Shown piece after piece: positions 17,693 through 25,667 of a DNA stretch of 64,000 bases. This DNA comes from Pseudarthrobacter defluvii (lineage in GTDB: Bacteria > Actinomycetota > Actinomycetes > Actinomycetales > Micrococcaceae). The first letter of the stretch is position 1. Each line of letters opens with the position of its first letter. Both the position numbers and the translations under genes were made by a program. A model generated the notes under the pieces. That model saw only the letters and a program-made list of their open reading frames with translations. It was not told the origin of the DNA and made no database searches. The stretch is from NCBI RefSeq assembly GCF_030323865.1, contig NZ_CP066364.1:16077-80076 (forward strand), written 5' to 3'.

Positions 17693-19932
17693 GCTCCCTC
17701 GCACTGAATGAAAACGAGGACGGTTGCGGTCTGTTGGCTAAACTCATGGCCACCGTCCGGCCCGAATTCAGACCCGAAATCGTGATCCCGGCCCCAGGCT
17801 CCCTCGTCTTCAACACCGAGCCCTGCCGGATCGACGAGTGTGAACGGCAACGTACGGTGAAAGGGTTCTGCAAAAGCCACTACAAGCGCTGGCTGGACCA
17901 AGGACGCCCCGAATGGGAGTCATTCCTCGCCAGCCCCGGCCCATTACCCGTAGGCGACGGCCCCTTGGCGGCATGCACCGTCACCTGGTGCCGCTTCGGT
18001 TCGGCCAGACGCGGCCTCTGCGTCAGCCATCACGGGTTCTTCAGTCGTTCCAGCGAGACCGACGTGATTAAGTGGCTCGCTACCCTCTCACCCGAGCCGG
18101 TCATCGAGCGGCCCGAATGCAGGCTCGCGTTCTGCGACCTCTGGGCCCAAGGCAACTCGCCGTTGTGTCTGAACCACAAGTCCCGCTGGCACGCCATTGG
18201 CGCACCGGATATCGACGAGTTCGTCGCCCGGTGCGAAAGCGTGGGCCTGGACCGGTTCGATTTCCGATGCCTGGCAGATCGTCCCCAGCTGCGGCTTGAG
18301 CTCCAGCACGCCATGCAATGCCGCCACGATGAACGCCGGGCCAGTACCCGCTCCTCCGTTGTGACGCCCGTGATCCGGCTCGTCTCCGACAGCGGCGTCA
18401 CCTCGCTGCTGGACTGGAATCTTGACCAGTGGGCAGCGTTCTATATCGCCGGCCGGGTGGGCCGCAGTCACCGCCACAACGGGCAACTTGCGTTCCTGCG
18501 CTTTGCCTACACCCGGCTCGAAGACCTCGTCGCCGGCACCGGCTGGGAGTCAGAGTATTCCCGCGACGCCTGGGCCCTGCACCGCCTCGGCTACACCGAC
18601 ACCCGCGGCACCCTCCGCTTCGACAAGATCCCGCAACCGTGGCTGCGCCCCCTGGCAAAACGCTTCATCCGATGGCGGCTGACCAGCGGCAGGGAAATCA
18701 TCCAAGGGCGCGTCGACATCCTCGCCCTGAACCGATTCGCCGCGTTCCTCGCCCGCACCATCCCCCACTCCGACGGCCCGGACTGCATCGACCGCGGCAT
18801 CCTGGAACGCTTCCTCGCCGAGCTCGCCCGGGACAAACGGGCAGTAATTTCCCGTGGCCGCGACGTCAGCTCCCTGAACGCCTTCTTCGCCGCGATCCGC
18901 CGCCACGACTGGGCCAAAGACCTGCCGGCATCGGCGAACTTCTACCCTGAAGACTTCCCACGACCAGCCAAACGACTGCCCAGGGCCCTGGCCGATCACA
19001 TCATGGCGCAACTGGACCAACCCGAAAACCTCGGCAAATGGACCAGCCCCGACAGCCGGCTACTCACCCTGATCCTAATGCGCTGCGGACTGCGCGTCGG
19101 GGACGCCTGCAACCTCGCTACCGACTGCGTGGTCCGTGACGGTGACGGCGCCCCCTACCTGCGCTATATGAACCGGAAGATGAAACGCGAAGCCCTCGTA
19201 CCCCTCGATGAGGAAGTCCACGCCGCCATCCTCGATCAGCAGCGACGCGTCCGCGAACGATTCCCCGACGGCAGCAACTGGTTGTTCCCGGCCCCGAAGA
19301 TGAACCCCGACGGAGCAAAACCGCTCACCACGCACTCCTACCGCGGACAGCTTGAAGACTGGCTGGAACGCTGCGACATCCGCGACGAACACGGACAAGA
19401 GGTGCGCCTGACCCCACATCAGTGGCGCCACACCTTCGGGACAACACTGATCAACCGCGACGTTCCCCAGGAAGTTGTCCGGGTCCTCCTCGACCACACC
19501 TCGGCGGAGATGACCGCCCACTACGCCCGGCTGCACGACACAACCGTGCGCCGCCACTGGGAGGAAGCCCGTAAGGTCAACATCAACGGCGACACCATCA
19601 CCATTGACCCGCAAGGACCACTCGCCGAAGCCAGCTGGGCCAAACAACGCCTCGGTCGCGCAACACAGAGCCTGCCGAACGGATTCTGCGGGCTGCCGGT
19701 TCAGAAGTCCTGCCCGCACGCCAACGCCTGCCTGACCTGTCCCATGTTTGTCACCACCGCCGAGTTCCTCCCCCAGCACCAAGAGCAGCGCCGCCAGACC
19801 GTCCAGATCCTGTCCGCCGCCGAAGCCCGCGGACAGACCCGGCTCATCGAGATGAACCAGGCAGTACTGCACAACCTGGACCGCATCATTGACTCCCTCG
19901 ACGACACCGCACCCGACGAGGCCGCCGGATGA
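17689..19932 (+). CDS. tnpB: Tyrosine recombinase TnpB, right copy
   Basis: 747 aa, identical to 10561-12804. GTG start overlaps the tnpA stop by 4 nt. N-terminal zinc-finger-like cysteines, the catalytic set RCGLRVG / HQWRH / LLDHT / AHYARL, and a Cys-rich C-terminus. It is the second recombinase of the TnpA-TnpB pair. Confidence 0.85.
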   Translation: MSSLALNENEDGCGLLAKLMATVRPEFRPEIVIPAPGSLVFNTEPCRIDECERQRTVKGFCKSHYKRWLDQGRPEWESFLASPGPLPVGDGPLAACTVTWCRFGSARRGLCVSHHGFFSRSSETDVIKWLATLSPEPVIERPECRLAFCDLWAQGNSPLCLNHKSRWHAIGAPDIDEFVARCESVGLDRFDFRCLADRPQLRLELQHAMQCRHDERRASTRSSVVTPVIRLVSDSGVTSLLDWNLDQWAAFYIAGRVGRSHRHNGQLAFLRFAYTRLEDLVAGTGWESEYSRDAWALHRLGYTDTRGTLRFDKIPQPWLRPLAKRFIRWRLTSGREIIQGRVDILALNRFAAFLARTIPHSDGPDCIDRGILERFLAELARDKRAVISRGRDVSSLNAFFAAIRRHDWAKDLPASANFYPEDFPRPAKRLPRALADHIMAQLDQPENLGKWTSPDSRLLTLILMRCGLRVGDACNLATDCVVRDGDGAPYLRYMNRKMKREALVPLDEEVHAAILDQQRRVRERFPDGSNWLFPAPKMNPDGAKPLTTHSYRGQLEDWLERCDIRDEHGQEVRLTPHQWRHTFGTTLINRDVPQEVVRVLLDHTSAEMTAHYARLHDTTVRRHWEEARKVNINGDTITIDPQGPLAEASWAKQRLGRATQSLPNGFCGLPVQKSCPHANACLTCPMFVTTAEFLPQHQEQRRQTVQILSAAEARGQTRLIEMNQAVLHNLDRIIDSLDDTAPDEAAG

Positions 19933-20342
19933 ACCGCTCCGACAACAGCCGGCACCTGGTCAAAGCTGCACAGCAGCGCGCGGCGCTCACCAGGTCCAAA
20001 GCCGTCCAAGCGCTGCGCACCCTTCATGCGGAAGGCCGCCCGGTCACTTTCGACGCCGTCGCCAGATACGCCCGGGTCTCCCGGTCCTGGCTTTACACCC
20101 AGCCCGACCTCCGCGCCGCAATCGAACGCCTCCGCCAAAACCAAGCCGCCCCGGAGCCCACACCGGAATCCCGGCCACAGCGGGCAAGCGAGGCCTCGCT
20201 ACGGCAACGACTAGAAGCGGCCAACGACAGAATCAGACGACTCAACGACGAGAACCAACGACTGCGACAGCAACTCGCACACGCCCTCGGACAACGCCGC
20301 CAAAGTCCATCACCAGACCCCGCGACCATCCCGAATCCATAA
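19929..20342 (+). CDS. tnpC: TnpC-like accessory protein, right copy (DUF6262)
   Basis: 137 aa, identical to the left copy: HTH-like N-terminus, Arg-rich coiled-coil C-terminus and a Pro-rich end. ATG overlaps the tnpB stop (GGATGA). It is the last gene of the element, 114 bp before its end. Confidence 0.8.
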   Translation: MNRSDNSRHLVKAAQQRAALTRSKAVQALRTLHAEGRPVTFDAVARYARVSRSWLYTQPDLRAAIERLRQNQAAPEPTPESRPQRASEASLRQRLEAANDRIRRLNDENQRLRQQLAHALGQRRQSPSPDPATIPNP

Positions 20343-20456
20343 CGGATCCACGAGAATGGAAGGACAGCCAATGCCACCGTCATGCACGTCCCGGACACAC
20401 CCACCAACACAAAACCGCAGGCCAGAGGCACACCAGCCCGACGGGCTCAAGATAAT

Positions 20457-20601
20457 CCAGCATCAGATGGGCCACGAACATGCCTCCACCACGGGGATCT
20501 ACCAGTTTGTCAGCGATGACTTTCGCAACGCCACGCTCCGCGCGGCCCTGGACCGCACCATGGACGAAGTCCTGGGCGTGCAGCTGCGGGGGCAATGGTG
20601 A
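20457..20601 (+). pseudogene. Severed C-terminus of right tyrosine recombinase (catalytic Tyr part)
   Basis: The frame reads QHQMGHEHASTTGIYQFVSD and on to TGA at 20599-20601. It contains the GH box and the nucleophilic Tyr (GIYQFVS) missing from 15499-16464. An ATG at 20356 inside the element, preceded by an AGG-rich stretch, keeps it in an 81-codon frame. The stop overlaps the ATG of the next HTH gene, as in the left module. Confidence 0.8.
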
Positions 20602-20933
20602 GGCGCGAAGTCGAATACAAATGGCGGCTTTCGGAGCTCATGGCAGCCCGGGGACTTCACAACACCACCGACCTCATCCCTCTTCTGGCTGAGCGCGGCA
20701 TCACCCTCTCACGGCCACAGGTCTACCGGCTCGTCAACCAGAAACCGGAACGCGTCGCATTGCAGGTCATCGCCGCGATCTGCGACATCTTTTCCTGCGG
20801 CCCCGAGGACCTCATCACCGTCACAGCCGCCGACGCTCGAGCCCGGAAAACCGGCACCAGCGCCCCCAACGTCGTCGACTTGAACCGCACCGTCAGACCA
20901 CGACGGGCACGCATCATCGACGATGACCACTGA
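20595..20933 (+). CDS. Small XRE-type HTH protein (right module)
   Basis: 112 aa; homologue of 9549-9902. The HTH reads LMAARGLHNTTDLIPLLAER then GITLSRPQVYRLVNQ, followed by the family signature AAICDIFSCGPEDLI. It overlaps the recombinase tail upstream and the zinc-ribbon protein downstream (start at 20923), so it belonged to the interrupted operon. Confidence 0.75.
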   Translation: MVRREVEYKWRLSELMAARGLHNTTDLIPLLAERGITLSRPQVYRLVNQKPERVALQVIAAICDIFSCGPEDLITVTAADARARKTGTSAPNVVDLNRTVRPRRARIIDDDH

Positions 20934-22440
20934 GCAACCCCAAGGCCTGACTCCGCGGAACACCAGCCGCGGCCGGCCCCGCACCACCGGGACCGCGACG
21001 TGCGCACGCTGCGGCCGGGCCGCCGGCAAGACACGAGCCACCTGGCCTGAAGGAAAAATCTGCGGACCCTGTTTCACTACAGCCACCCGCACTCACGGGA
21101 CCTGCCCCGACTGCGGCCAGCACCGGTTGCTGCCCGGACCGCCCTCGGCCGCCGGGGGTCCCCGCTGCGCACCCTGCGCCGACATCCTCCATGACTTCCA
21201 CTGCAGCCGCTGCAACACGGAAGGCGAGTTCTACCGGCGTGGCATCTGCGCCCGCTGCGCCCTCCGGGACGACCTCAATGAACTGCTGCTCACACACGGG
21301 GCCGCCCAAGAGACAGTGAGCAAGATCGTTGATGTCCTCTGCAAGGCGGACCGGCCTGAGAGCATCATCACTTGGAAACGCTCCCCCAAGGTCCAAGCCC
21401 TTCTTGTTTCTCTGTCATGCGGAAAGACTCCCTTGACGCACGAAGGCTTCGACGCGGCAGCTGAGTCGGCGGAACGACCAGCCAATCACCTGCGGGCCCT
21501 GTTCATCCATCACGGGCTCCTCCCCTACCAGGACCCGCATCTGGCCCGGTTCGAGACCTGGATTAACGACAAACTCCGCGACCTGGCTGAAGAAATTGCT
21601 AAGCCCGTCCTGCAGTTCGCCACCTGGCATCACCTCCGTCGCATCCGGTCCATGACAACACCGGAGAAGAGCGCCCAAGCCCCGGTGCACTCCGCCAAAC
21701 AAGAGATCACCGAAACTATCAAATTCCTGGCCTGGCTCCGGGATACCCACCAGCGGACTGCCGCGAACTGCAACCAGCAAGACGTCGAAACCTGGCTCGC
21801 CACCGGACCGACAACCAGGAAAGCCATCCGCACGTTCATTGTCTTCATCAAGAACACCGGCACAAACCACCGGGTGGAGATGGGCCACTACACCGCGAAA
21901 TCACGGCCAACGATCACCCAGGACCAGCGCTTGGCATGGCTGCGGGAACTACTCACAGGCACCAGCGAGTCCCTGCCCTACCGAATCGCCGGCGCGCTAC
22001 TGCTTCTCTATGCCCAACCACTGGTCAGGGTTGCCAAACTCCGTGTCGACGCCATAGAGACCAACGAAACCACCGGGGCTATGCGGGTCACCTTAGGTCT
22101 CCACCCAGTGCCCACCCCCGAGCCTGTCACGGAACTCATTCGAGAGCACCTGGCAAACCGGCCAAACCTCAGAACCGGTTCAGATACCCAAAGCCCTTGG
22201 CTCTTTCCCGGAACACGAGCCGGCCAGCCTCTTCACCCGAACACCATCATGGACAGGCTCCGCAGCCTCGGTATCGACCTGCGCGGCGCACGAAACACCG
22301 CCCTCGACGAACATCTCCTAGCCTCACCGCCACCACTGGTCGCCGACGCCCTCGGATACGGCCACCAAATCGCCTTCCTCCACGCCGACGCAGCAGGCGA
22401 CGCCTGGTCACGCTACGTCAACCTGCGAAGTAGACCTTGA
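20923..22440 (+). CDS. Zinc-ribbon protein with degenerate recombinase-like C-terminus (right module)
   Basis: 505 aa, homologue of 8069-9556 with the same architecture. N-terminal zinc ribbons: CARCG, CGPC, CPDCG, CAPC, CSRC, CARC. The C-terminal part is helical; AQPLVRVAKLRV occupies the position of the first catalytic Arg box but there is no HxxR. VADALGYGHQIAFLHAD replaces the GH/Tyr box, with no tyrosine at the expected place. It is probably a non-catalytic partner of the recombinase. The start at 20923 overlaps the HTH gene by 11 nt. Confidence 0.65.
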   Translation: MTTEQPQGLTPRNTSRGRPRTTGTATCARCGRAAGKTRATWPEGKICGPCFTTATRTHGTCPDCGQHRLLPGPPSAAGGPRCAPCADILHDFHCSRCNTEGEFYRRGICARCALRDDLNELLLTHGAAQETVSKIVDVLCKADRPESIITWKRSPKVQALLVSLSCGKTPLTHEGFDAAAESAERPANHLRALFIHHGLLPYQDPHLARFETWINDKLRDLAEEIAKPVLQFATWHHLRRIRSMTTPEKSAQAPVHSAKQEITETIKFLAWLRDTHQRTAANCNQQDVETWLATGPTTRKAIRTFIVFIKNTGTNHRVEMGHYTAKSRPTITQDQRLAWLRELLTGTSESLPYRIAGALLLLYAQPLVRVAKLRVDAIETNETTGAMRVTLGLHPVPTPEPVTELIREHLANRPNLRTGSDTQSPWLFPGTRAGQPLHPNTIMDRLRSLGIDLRGARNTALDEHLLASPPPLVADALGYGHQIAFLHADAAGDAWSRYVNLRSRP

Positions 22441-22533
22441 GCTTTCTCGAACCTGTGACCTTCAGGCTGCGCTAGGCTCACCCCATGACGGCGCGTGGTC
22501 AAGCTCGAGAACCGGAGTTTGGAGGGATTGCTC

Positions 22534-22743
22534 TTGAAAAAGGTCTTCTTGTTCGGGTGGGTGCTAGTTGCTGCCATTGGTGTTTACGTTGGCGCAATCG
22601 CCCAAGATGAGGGCTCTCGCATTGCAGCTTTCGCAGCTGCTGCCTGTGCTGCTGCTGTCGCAGTGTTTGAGCTCGTAGGGCTACTACGCCATGGACACGG
22701 GAGGTCAAGAACGAGTGTCGAACGCAAGCACCCTGAGAACTGA
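22534..22743 (+). CDS. Small two-helix membrane protein
   Basis: 69 aa. TTG 22534 is chosen because GGAGGG (22521-22526) lies 7 bp upstream; longer readings lack a ribosome site. Two hydrophobic helices (VFLFGWVLVAAIGVYVGAIA and a second Ala-rich one ending ELVGLL) are followed by a basic tail (RHGHGRSRTSVERKH). No family recognised. Confidence 0.5.
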   Translation: MKKVFLFGWVLVAAIGVYVGAIAQDEGSRIAAFAAAACAAAVAVFELVGLLRHGHGRSRTSVERKHPEN

Positions 22744-23020
22744 GCGCGGGTGTCTCCCTGCATGTCCCAACCACGGGCCCTATGGGAGGAATACGCCCAC
22801 GTCCAATCCGCAGGGATGCCAGTAGTTTGCTTTAAGCTTCAAGTGAACTGCTATTTTCAGAATACACCTACCACTCCTGCTGCCCAATCAGAACGGGGCT
22901 AACACCGGACACTGAGGAGTACCGACCCGTCTCCTCTCCAGCTTTGGCCAGCCCACAGTTCCGCTTGTTTAGCGTTGCATTTTCGTTGCTTTCCTTTTGC
23001 AAGCCTGCGATGATGGAGAG
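22744..23020. other. No gene seen; probable promoter region of the toxin-antitoxin operon
   Basis: About 280 bp of lower-GC sequence upstream of the antitoxin. I see no coding signal; the promoter is presumably here but cannot be placed with confidence. Confidence 0.35.
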
Positions 23021-23401
23021 ATGGAAGCAACGACCCGGCATGACATTCACCTGGGGACCACCCGGATGAATATCCACGACCTTGTGCGCGAACTCAATGA
23101 GAATCTGGGTACGACCGTTGTCCAGACCATGGCCGGAGTGAAGGACCGCACGTCTCCGTTTCGCTGGGCGAAGCCTGACGGCCCGGAGCCCCGCCCGGAG
23201 GTCGAGTCACGCCTGCGCCTGGGTCATCGTGTCTGGAAGACACTTGAGCTCGCTGAAGGAAAGCATGTTGCGTTGGCCTGGTTGATGGGCGCCAACCCGC
23301 GCCTGGACGAGGAACTTCCTGTCCTTTACATTCAGCAGCTGCGTTCCCGGGAGGTTTTGGGGGCAGCCGAATCGTTCGTGAATGACACTTACGCCGCATG
23401 A
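23021..23401 (+). CDS. Antitoxin, Xre/MbcA/ParS family
   Basis: 126 aa. The C-terminal domain has the MbcA/ParS-like helices (RLRLGHRVWKTLELAEGKHV, then ALAWLMGANPRLDEELPVLY), the part that blocks the RES toxin active site. The N-terminal part carries a short helical DNA-binding region (HDLVRELNENLGTTVVQTMA). Its stop overlaps the toxin ATG (ATGA). The start is uncertain: ATG 23021 has GGAG only 2 bp upstream; TTG 22997 or ATG 23066 are alternatives. Confidence 0.75.
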   Translation: MEATTRHDIHLGTTRMNIHDLVRELNENLGTTVVQTMAGVKDRTSPFRWAKPDGPEPRPEVESRLRLGHRVWKTLELAEGKHVALAWLMGANPRLDEELPVLYIQQLRSREVLGAAESFVNDTYAA

Positions 23402-24207
23402 TCACGGCCGACAAGGTTCGCCGGTGCGACTTGACGGGGCTGACTCTTGTTGGGGCTGCCGGCGAGATTTCGTTCAGGGTGGCGAAGGACCGTTACGGTG
23501 CGTTGTCGGTCAGGAAGAATTCCATCGTTGGCCCGATGCCTATCGGAACGGCCGCAGGCAGCGATTCCCGGGGACGGTACGACAGCATAGGCTCGACGAT
23601 CTATCTCGCCGACTCCCGCCAGTGCGCCTACGCCGAGGTATTGCTTGGCTTCCGGCAGCAGCGCGCGTCCGTTGCCAAGGCCGCGGAATCCATCGGATGG
23701 ACGGTCGAGGACTACATCGCCAGTGTCCGGGCCCAGGCCGAGGAGAACGGGATTGACGTCCCATGGGCCATATCCGTGGACTGGCAAATGGACCGTTCGA
23801 TTTACGAAATTCGCCTCCCTGGTCAGGGGTGGTGGGTTCAGATAGACGACGCGGCCACCCTCCGCGCCCTTGAAGCCCTCACACCAACCACGGCGGGGCT
23901 GACCGAACGCTTGCAGCTCCTCACGGCCGGCTCCCTCACCGGTGACGACCGTGATCTGACAACCCTGCTCGCGCACGTTATCCGCGGAACGGTGTTAGAC
24001 GATGGCTCAGAACCACTGGGTATCAGCTACCCGTCAAAAACACTGACTGGAAGGTGCTGGGCCTACTGGGACCGACGGGCTGACGAAGGCCTCTCCCCCA
24101 GCCGCAACGGCCTCCTGCAGCTGACCTCCGAAAATGTCGGACCGGACCCTGAATTCCACCGTGTAGCCGAACTGTACGGTCTACCGGTCCTCGGAGCTCG
24201 CCCGTGA
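23398..24207 (+). CDS. RES-domain toxin (NAD-degrading)
   Basis: 269 aa. The RES triad can be followed: Arg in SFRVAKDRYGAL, Glu in CAYAEVLLGF, Ser in GISYPSKTL. RES toxins of the MbcT/ParT type consume NAD+ or ADP-ribosylate targets when freed from their Xre/MbcA antitoxin, giving plasmid addiction or abortive infection. It is longer than compact RES toxins because of an insert between the E and S motifs (about residues 85-200). It forms a clear two-gene operon with 23021-23401. Confidence 0.8.
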   Translation: MITADKVRRCDLTGLTLVGAAGEISFRVAKDRYGALSVRKNSIVGPMPIGTAAGSDSRGRYDSIGSTIYLADSRQCAYAEVLLGFRQQRASVAKAAESIGWTVEDYIASVRAQAEENGIDVPWAISVDWQMDRSIYEIRLPGQGWWVQIDDAATLRALEALTPTTAGLTERLQLLTAGSLTGDDRDLTTLLAHVIRGTVLDDGSEPLGISYPSKTLTGRCWAYWDRRADEGLSPSRNGLLQLTSENVGPDPEFHRVAELYGLPVLGARP

Positions 24208-24301
24208 AATCAAGGAAATCTTCCGAGCGCCGCTCCGATAGGCCGCCAACCGCTGGCGGCTGCAGGACTTGCCGGCCGTTGGCAGAGGGGTCCCGGCTAG
24301 A

Positions 24302-24898
24302 TCAGGCATCAGGTTCTTCGCCACTCTGAGGCTGCTCGGGGGTAATGCGCTGCAGCAGCGCGTCATGGGCTTCCTGGAGCGCGTCCGCGCGGGCCTGCGC
24401 GGCGGCCGCCCGGGTTGCTGCTGCCGCAGCTTCGGCCGCTGCTTCCTGGCCGGCTGAGCGGGCCTGCTCTAACTGCTCGGCATTGGTGGTTAGCTGGCGT
24501 TCCAGCTCCTCTATTTTGGCCACCAGCTCGGAGACAGCGGACTCCTTTTCGGCCGTCACTTTGTCGAGGTCGGCAACAAGCTCGGCGACCTCTTCATTCA
24601 GCTCCTTTTTCTCCCGGGCCCAGAGCTCGCCGGTGGCGGCGTGGCGCTCGTTCGCAATGGTGGACGCTTCCGCCCAGACAGCCCCGGCCAGACGCGCCGC
24701 CTGCTCGAGGATGGCCGGCGGGGTCGCCGCGACCTGACCTCCTGCGGACTGCTTCTCCTCGGCCCATTCCTTCAGATAGCGGGTGGCGTCGGCGTTACTA
24801 ACGCCCGCAGCAGATCGAACAGTGGACACGGTCGGGCGCCGCTCGGCGCTGATCTGCTCCGCGGCAGCAAAAACCCGGTCTTTAGCACTCGAACTCAT
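24302..24898 (-). CDS. kfrA: KfrA-like plasmid DNA-binding coiled-coil protein
   Basis: 198 aa. N-terminal KfrA-type HTH domain (RVFAAAEQISAERRPTVSTV, RSAAGVSNADATRYLKEWAE) followed by a long Ala/Glu/Gln-rich coiled coil (about residues 75-190). ATG 24898 is used since the longer reading starts inside the palindrome. KfrA proteins bind repeats in their own promoter and act as plasmid nucleoid/stability factors. The perfect palindrome at 24911-24952 lies directly upstream, supporting autoregulation. Confidence 0.8.
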   Translation of the reverse strand: MSSSAKDRVFAAAEQISAERRPTVSTVRSAAGVSNADATRYLKEWAEEKQSAGGQVAATPPAILEQAARLAGAVWAEASTIANERHAATGELWAREKKELNEEVAELVADLDKVTAEKESAVSELVAKIEELERQLTTNAEQLEQARSAGQEAAAEAAAAATRAAAAQARADALQEAHDALLQRITPEQPQSGEEPDA

Positions 24899-24910
24899 TC
24901 GAAAACCCTC

Positions 24911-24952
24911 AGTAGTAGTAGGAGTAGTACCAAAACTACTCCTACTACTACT
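24911..24952. repeat. Perfect 18-bp inverted repeat (TAGTAG type), KfrA operator candidate
   Basis: AGTAGTAGTAGGAGTAGT, a 6-bp spacer ACCAAA, then its exact reverse complement. It sits 12 bp upstream of the kfrA start codon. A related motif recurs at 25128-25162. Confidence 0.8.
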
Positions 24953-25127
24953 AATCGGCAATACCGCGCTGTCCCGGGGCCCGCGGTTCCCCGTCCATGT
25001 GGGTGGGGTAGGGCCTCAGGCCAGAGGGTCTGGGTAGCGGGGATTCCTCGTGGGTCGCCCCCCAGGCGCAGAGCGGTTTGCGCCGCCCAAGAGCCTTGCC
25101 TTGGGGACGATACGCGTCCACGAAAAG

Positions 25128-25162
25128 AGTAGGAGTAGTAGTAGATGCCTCCTACTACTACT
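25128..25162. repeat. Second TAGTAG-type inverted repeat
   Basis: AGTAGGAGTAGTAGTAG (25128-25144), spacer, then CTACTACTACT (25152-25162); the 11-bp arms 25134-25144 and 25152-25162 are perfect complements. It shares the GGAGTAGTAG unit with the kfrA palindrome about 180 bp away. The sequence between (24953-25127) and after (25163-25324) shows no gene. Confidence 0.7.
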
Positions 25163-25324
25163 GGGCGTCTCTTGGTAAAAGATCGGCAGGGCCTTCGGGA
25201 TCAGCCGGCAGGGTGCCGAGAAACGCTGGGAGGGCCGTATCCGCGGATGAGCGCACGCCAGCGTAGGACGCTTGGAGACGCCGGACCGCCCGGGAGCACA
25301 GGGGTTTCCGCCCCTCCAGCGCCC

Positions 25325-25573
25325 CTATTCCCCTTCCGGCACGTTGTCCGCCAGTTCGCCCGCGGCGATCCGCTCAGCGGTGCGCCGGTAAGCATCTGCG
25401 ATATAGTCCTCGAGATCCTGGCGCCCAACGCGCCAGAGCCCCCGGCCCCCAACCTGAAAAGCGCGAAGCTCTCCAGTATGAATGAGGTTCCGGATGAGGC
25501 TGCTTTTGCACTTCAATTCTTCGGCGACCTGCTCGATGGTCAGAAAGCGGCGCTTGCCGGGTTCAGCGGTCAC
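25325..25573 (-). CDS. Excisionase-type HTH DNA-binding protein
   Basis: 82 aa MerR/excisionase-like winged helix: RRFLTIEQVAEELKCKSSLI, then RNLIHTGELRAFQVGGRGLW and RVGRQDLEDYI. This is the common 'helix-turn-helix domain, excisionase family' protein. It lies between kfrA and the mobilisation genes, on the same strand. It could control mobilisation genes; no target site is evident. Confidence 0.7.
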   Translation of the reverse strand: MTAEPGKRRFLTIEQVAEELKCKSSLIRNLIHTGELRAFQVGGRGLWRVGRQDLEDYIADAYRRTAERIAAGELADNVPEGE

Positions 25574-25667
25574 CCGGACATCCTAATGTGAGCAGCACCC
25601 AGCCGGGGCCAATTTGCGGGCCCCGGGCCATCCGGTGAGATTTCCTGGGCTGGACGGCCTGCAGGGC

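Larger units (their letters stand above)
16465..20456 (+). mobile_element. Tn554-like element, right copy (3,992 bp)
   Basis: Inverted copy of 10037-14028 with the same ends (CTTATCTGGGG at the start, CAAGATAAT at the end) and the same three genes. The host recombinase frame is interrupted at the homologous codon on both sides: after DPRFVQ here and DPLFIQ on the left. This is what a site-specific element recognising the conserved last box of tyrosine-recombinase genes would do. Confidence 0.85.
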
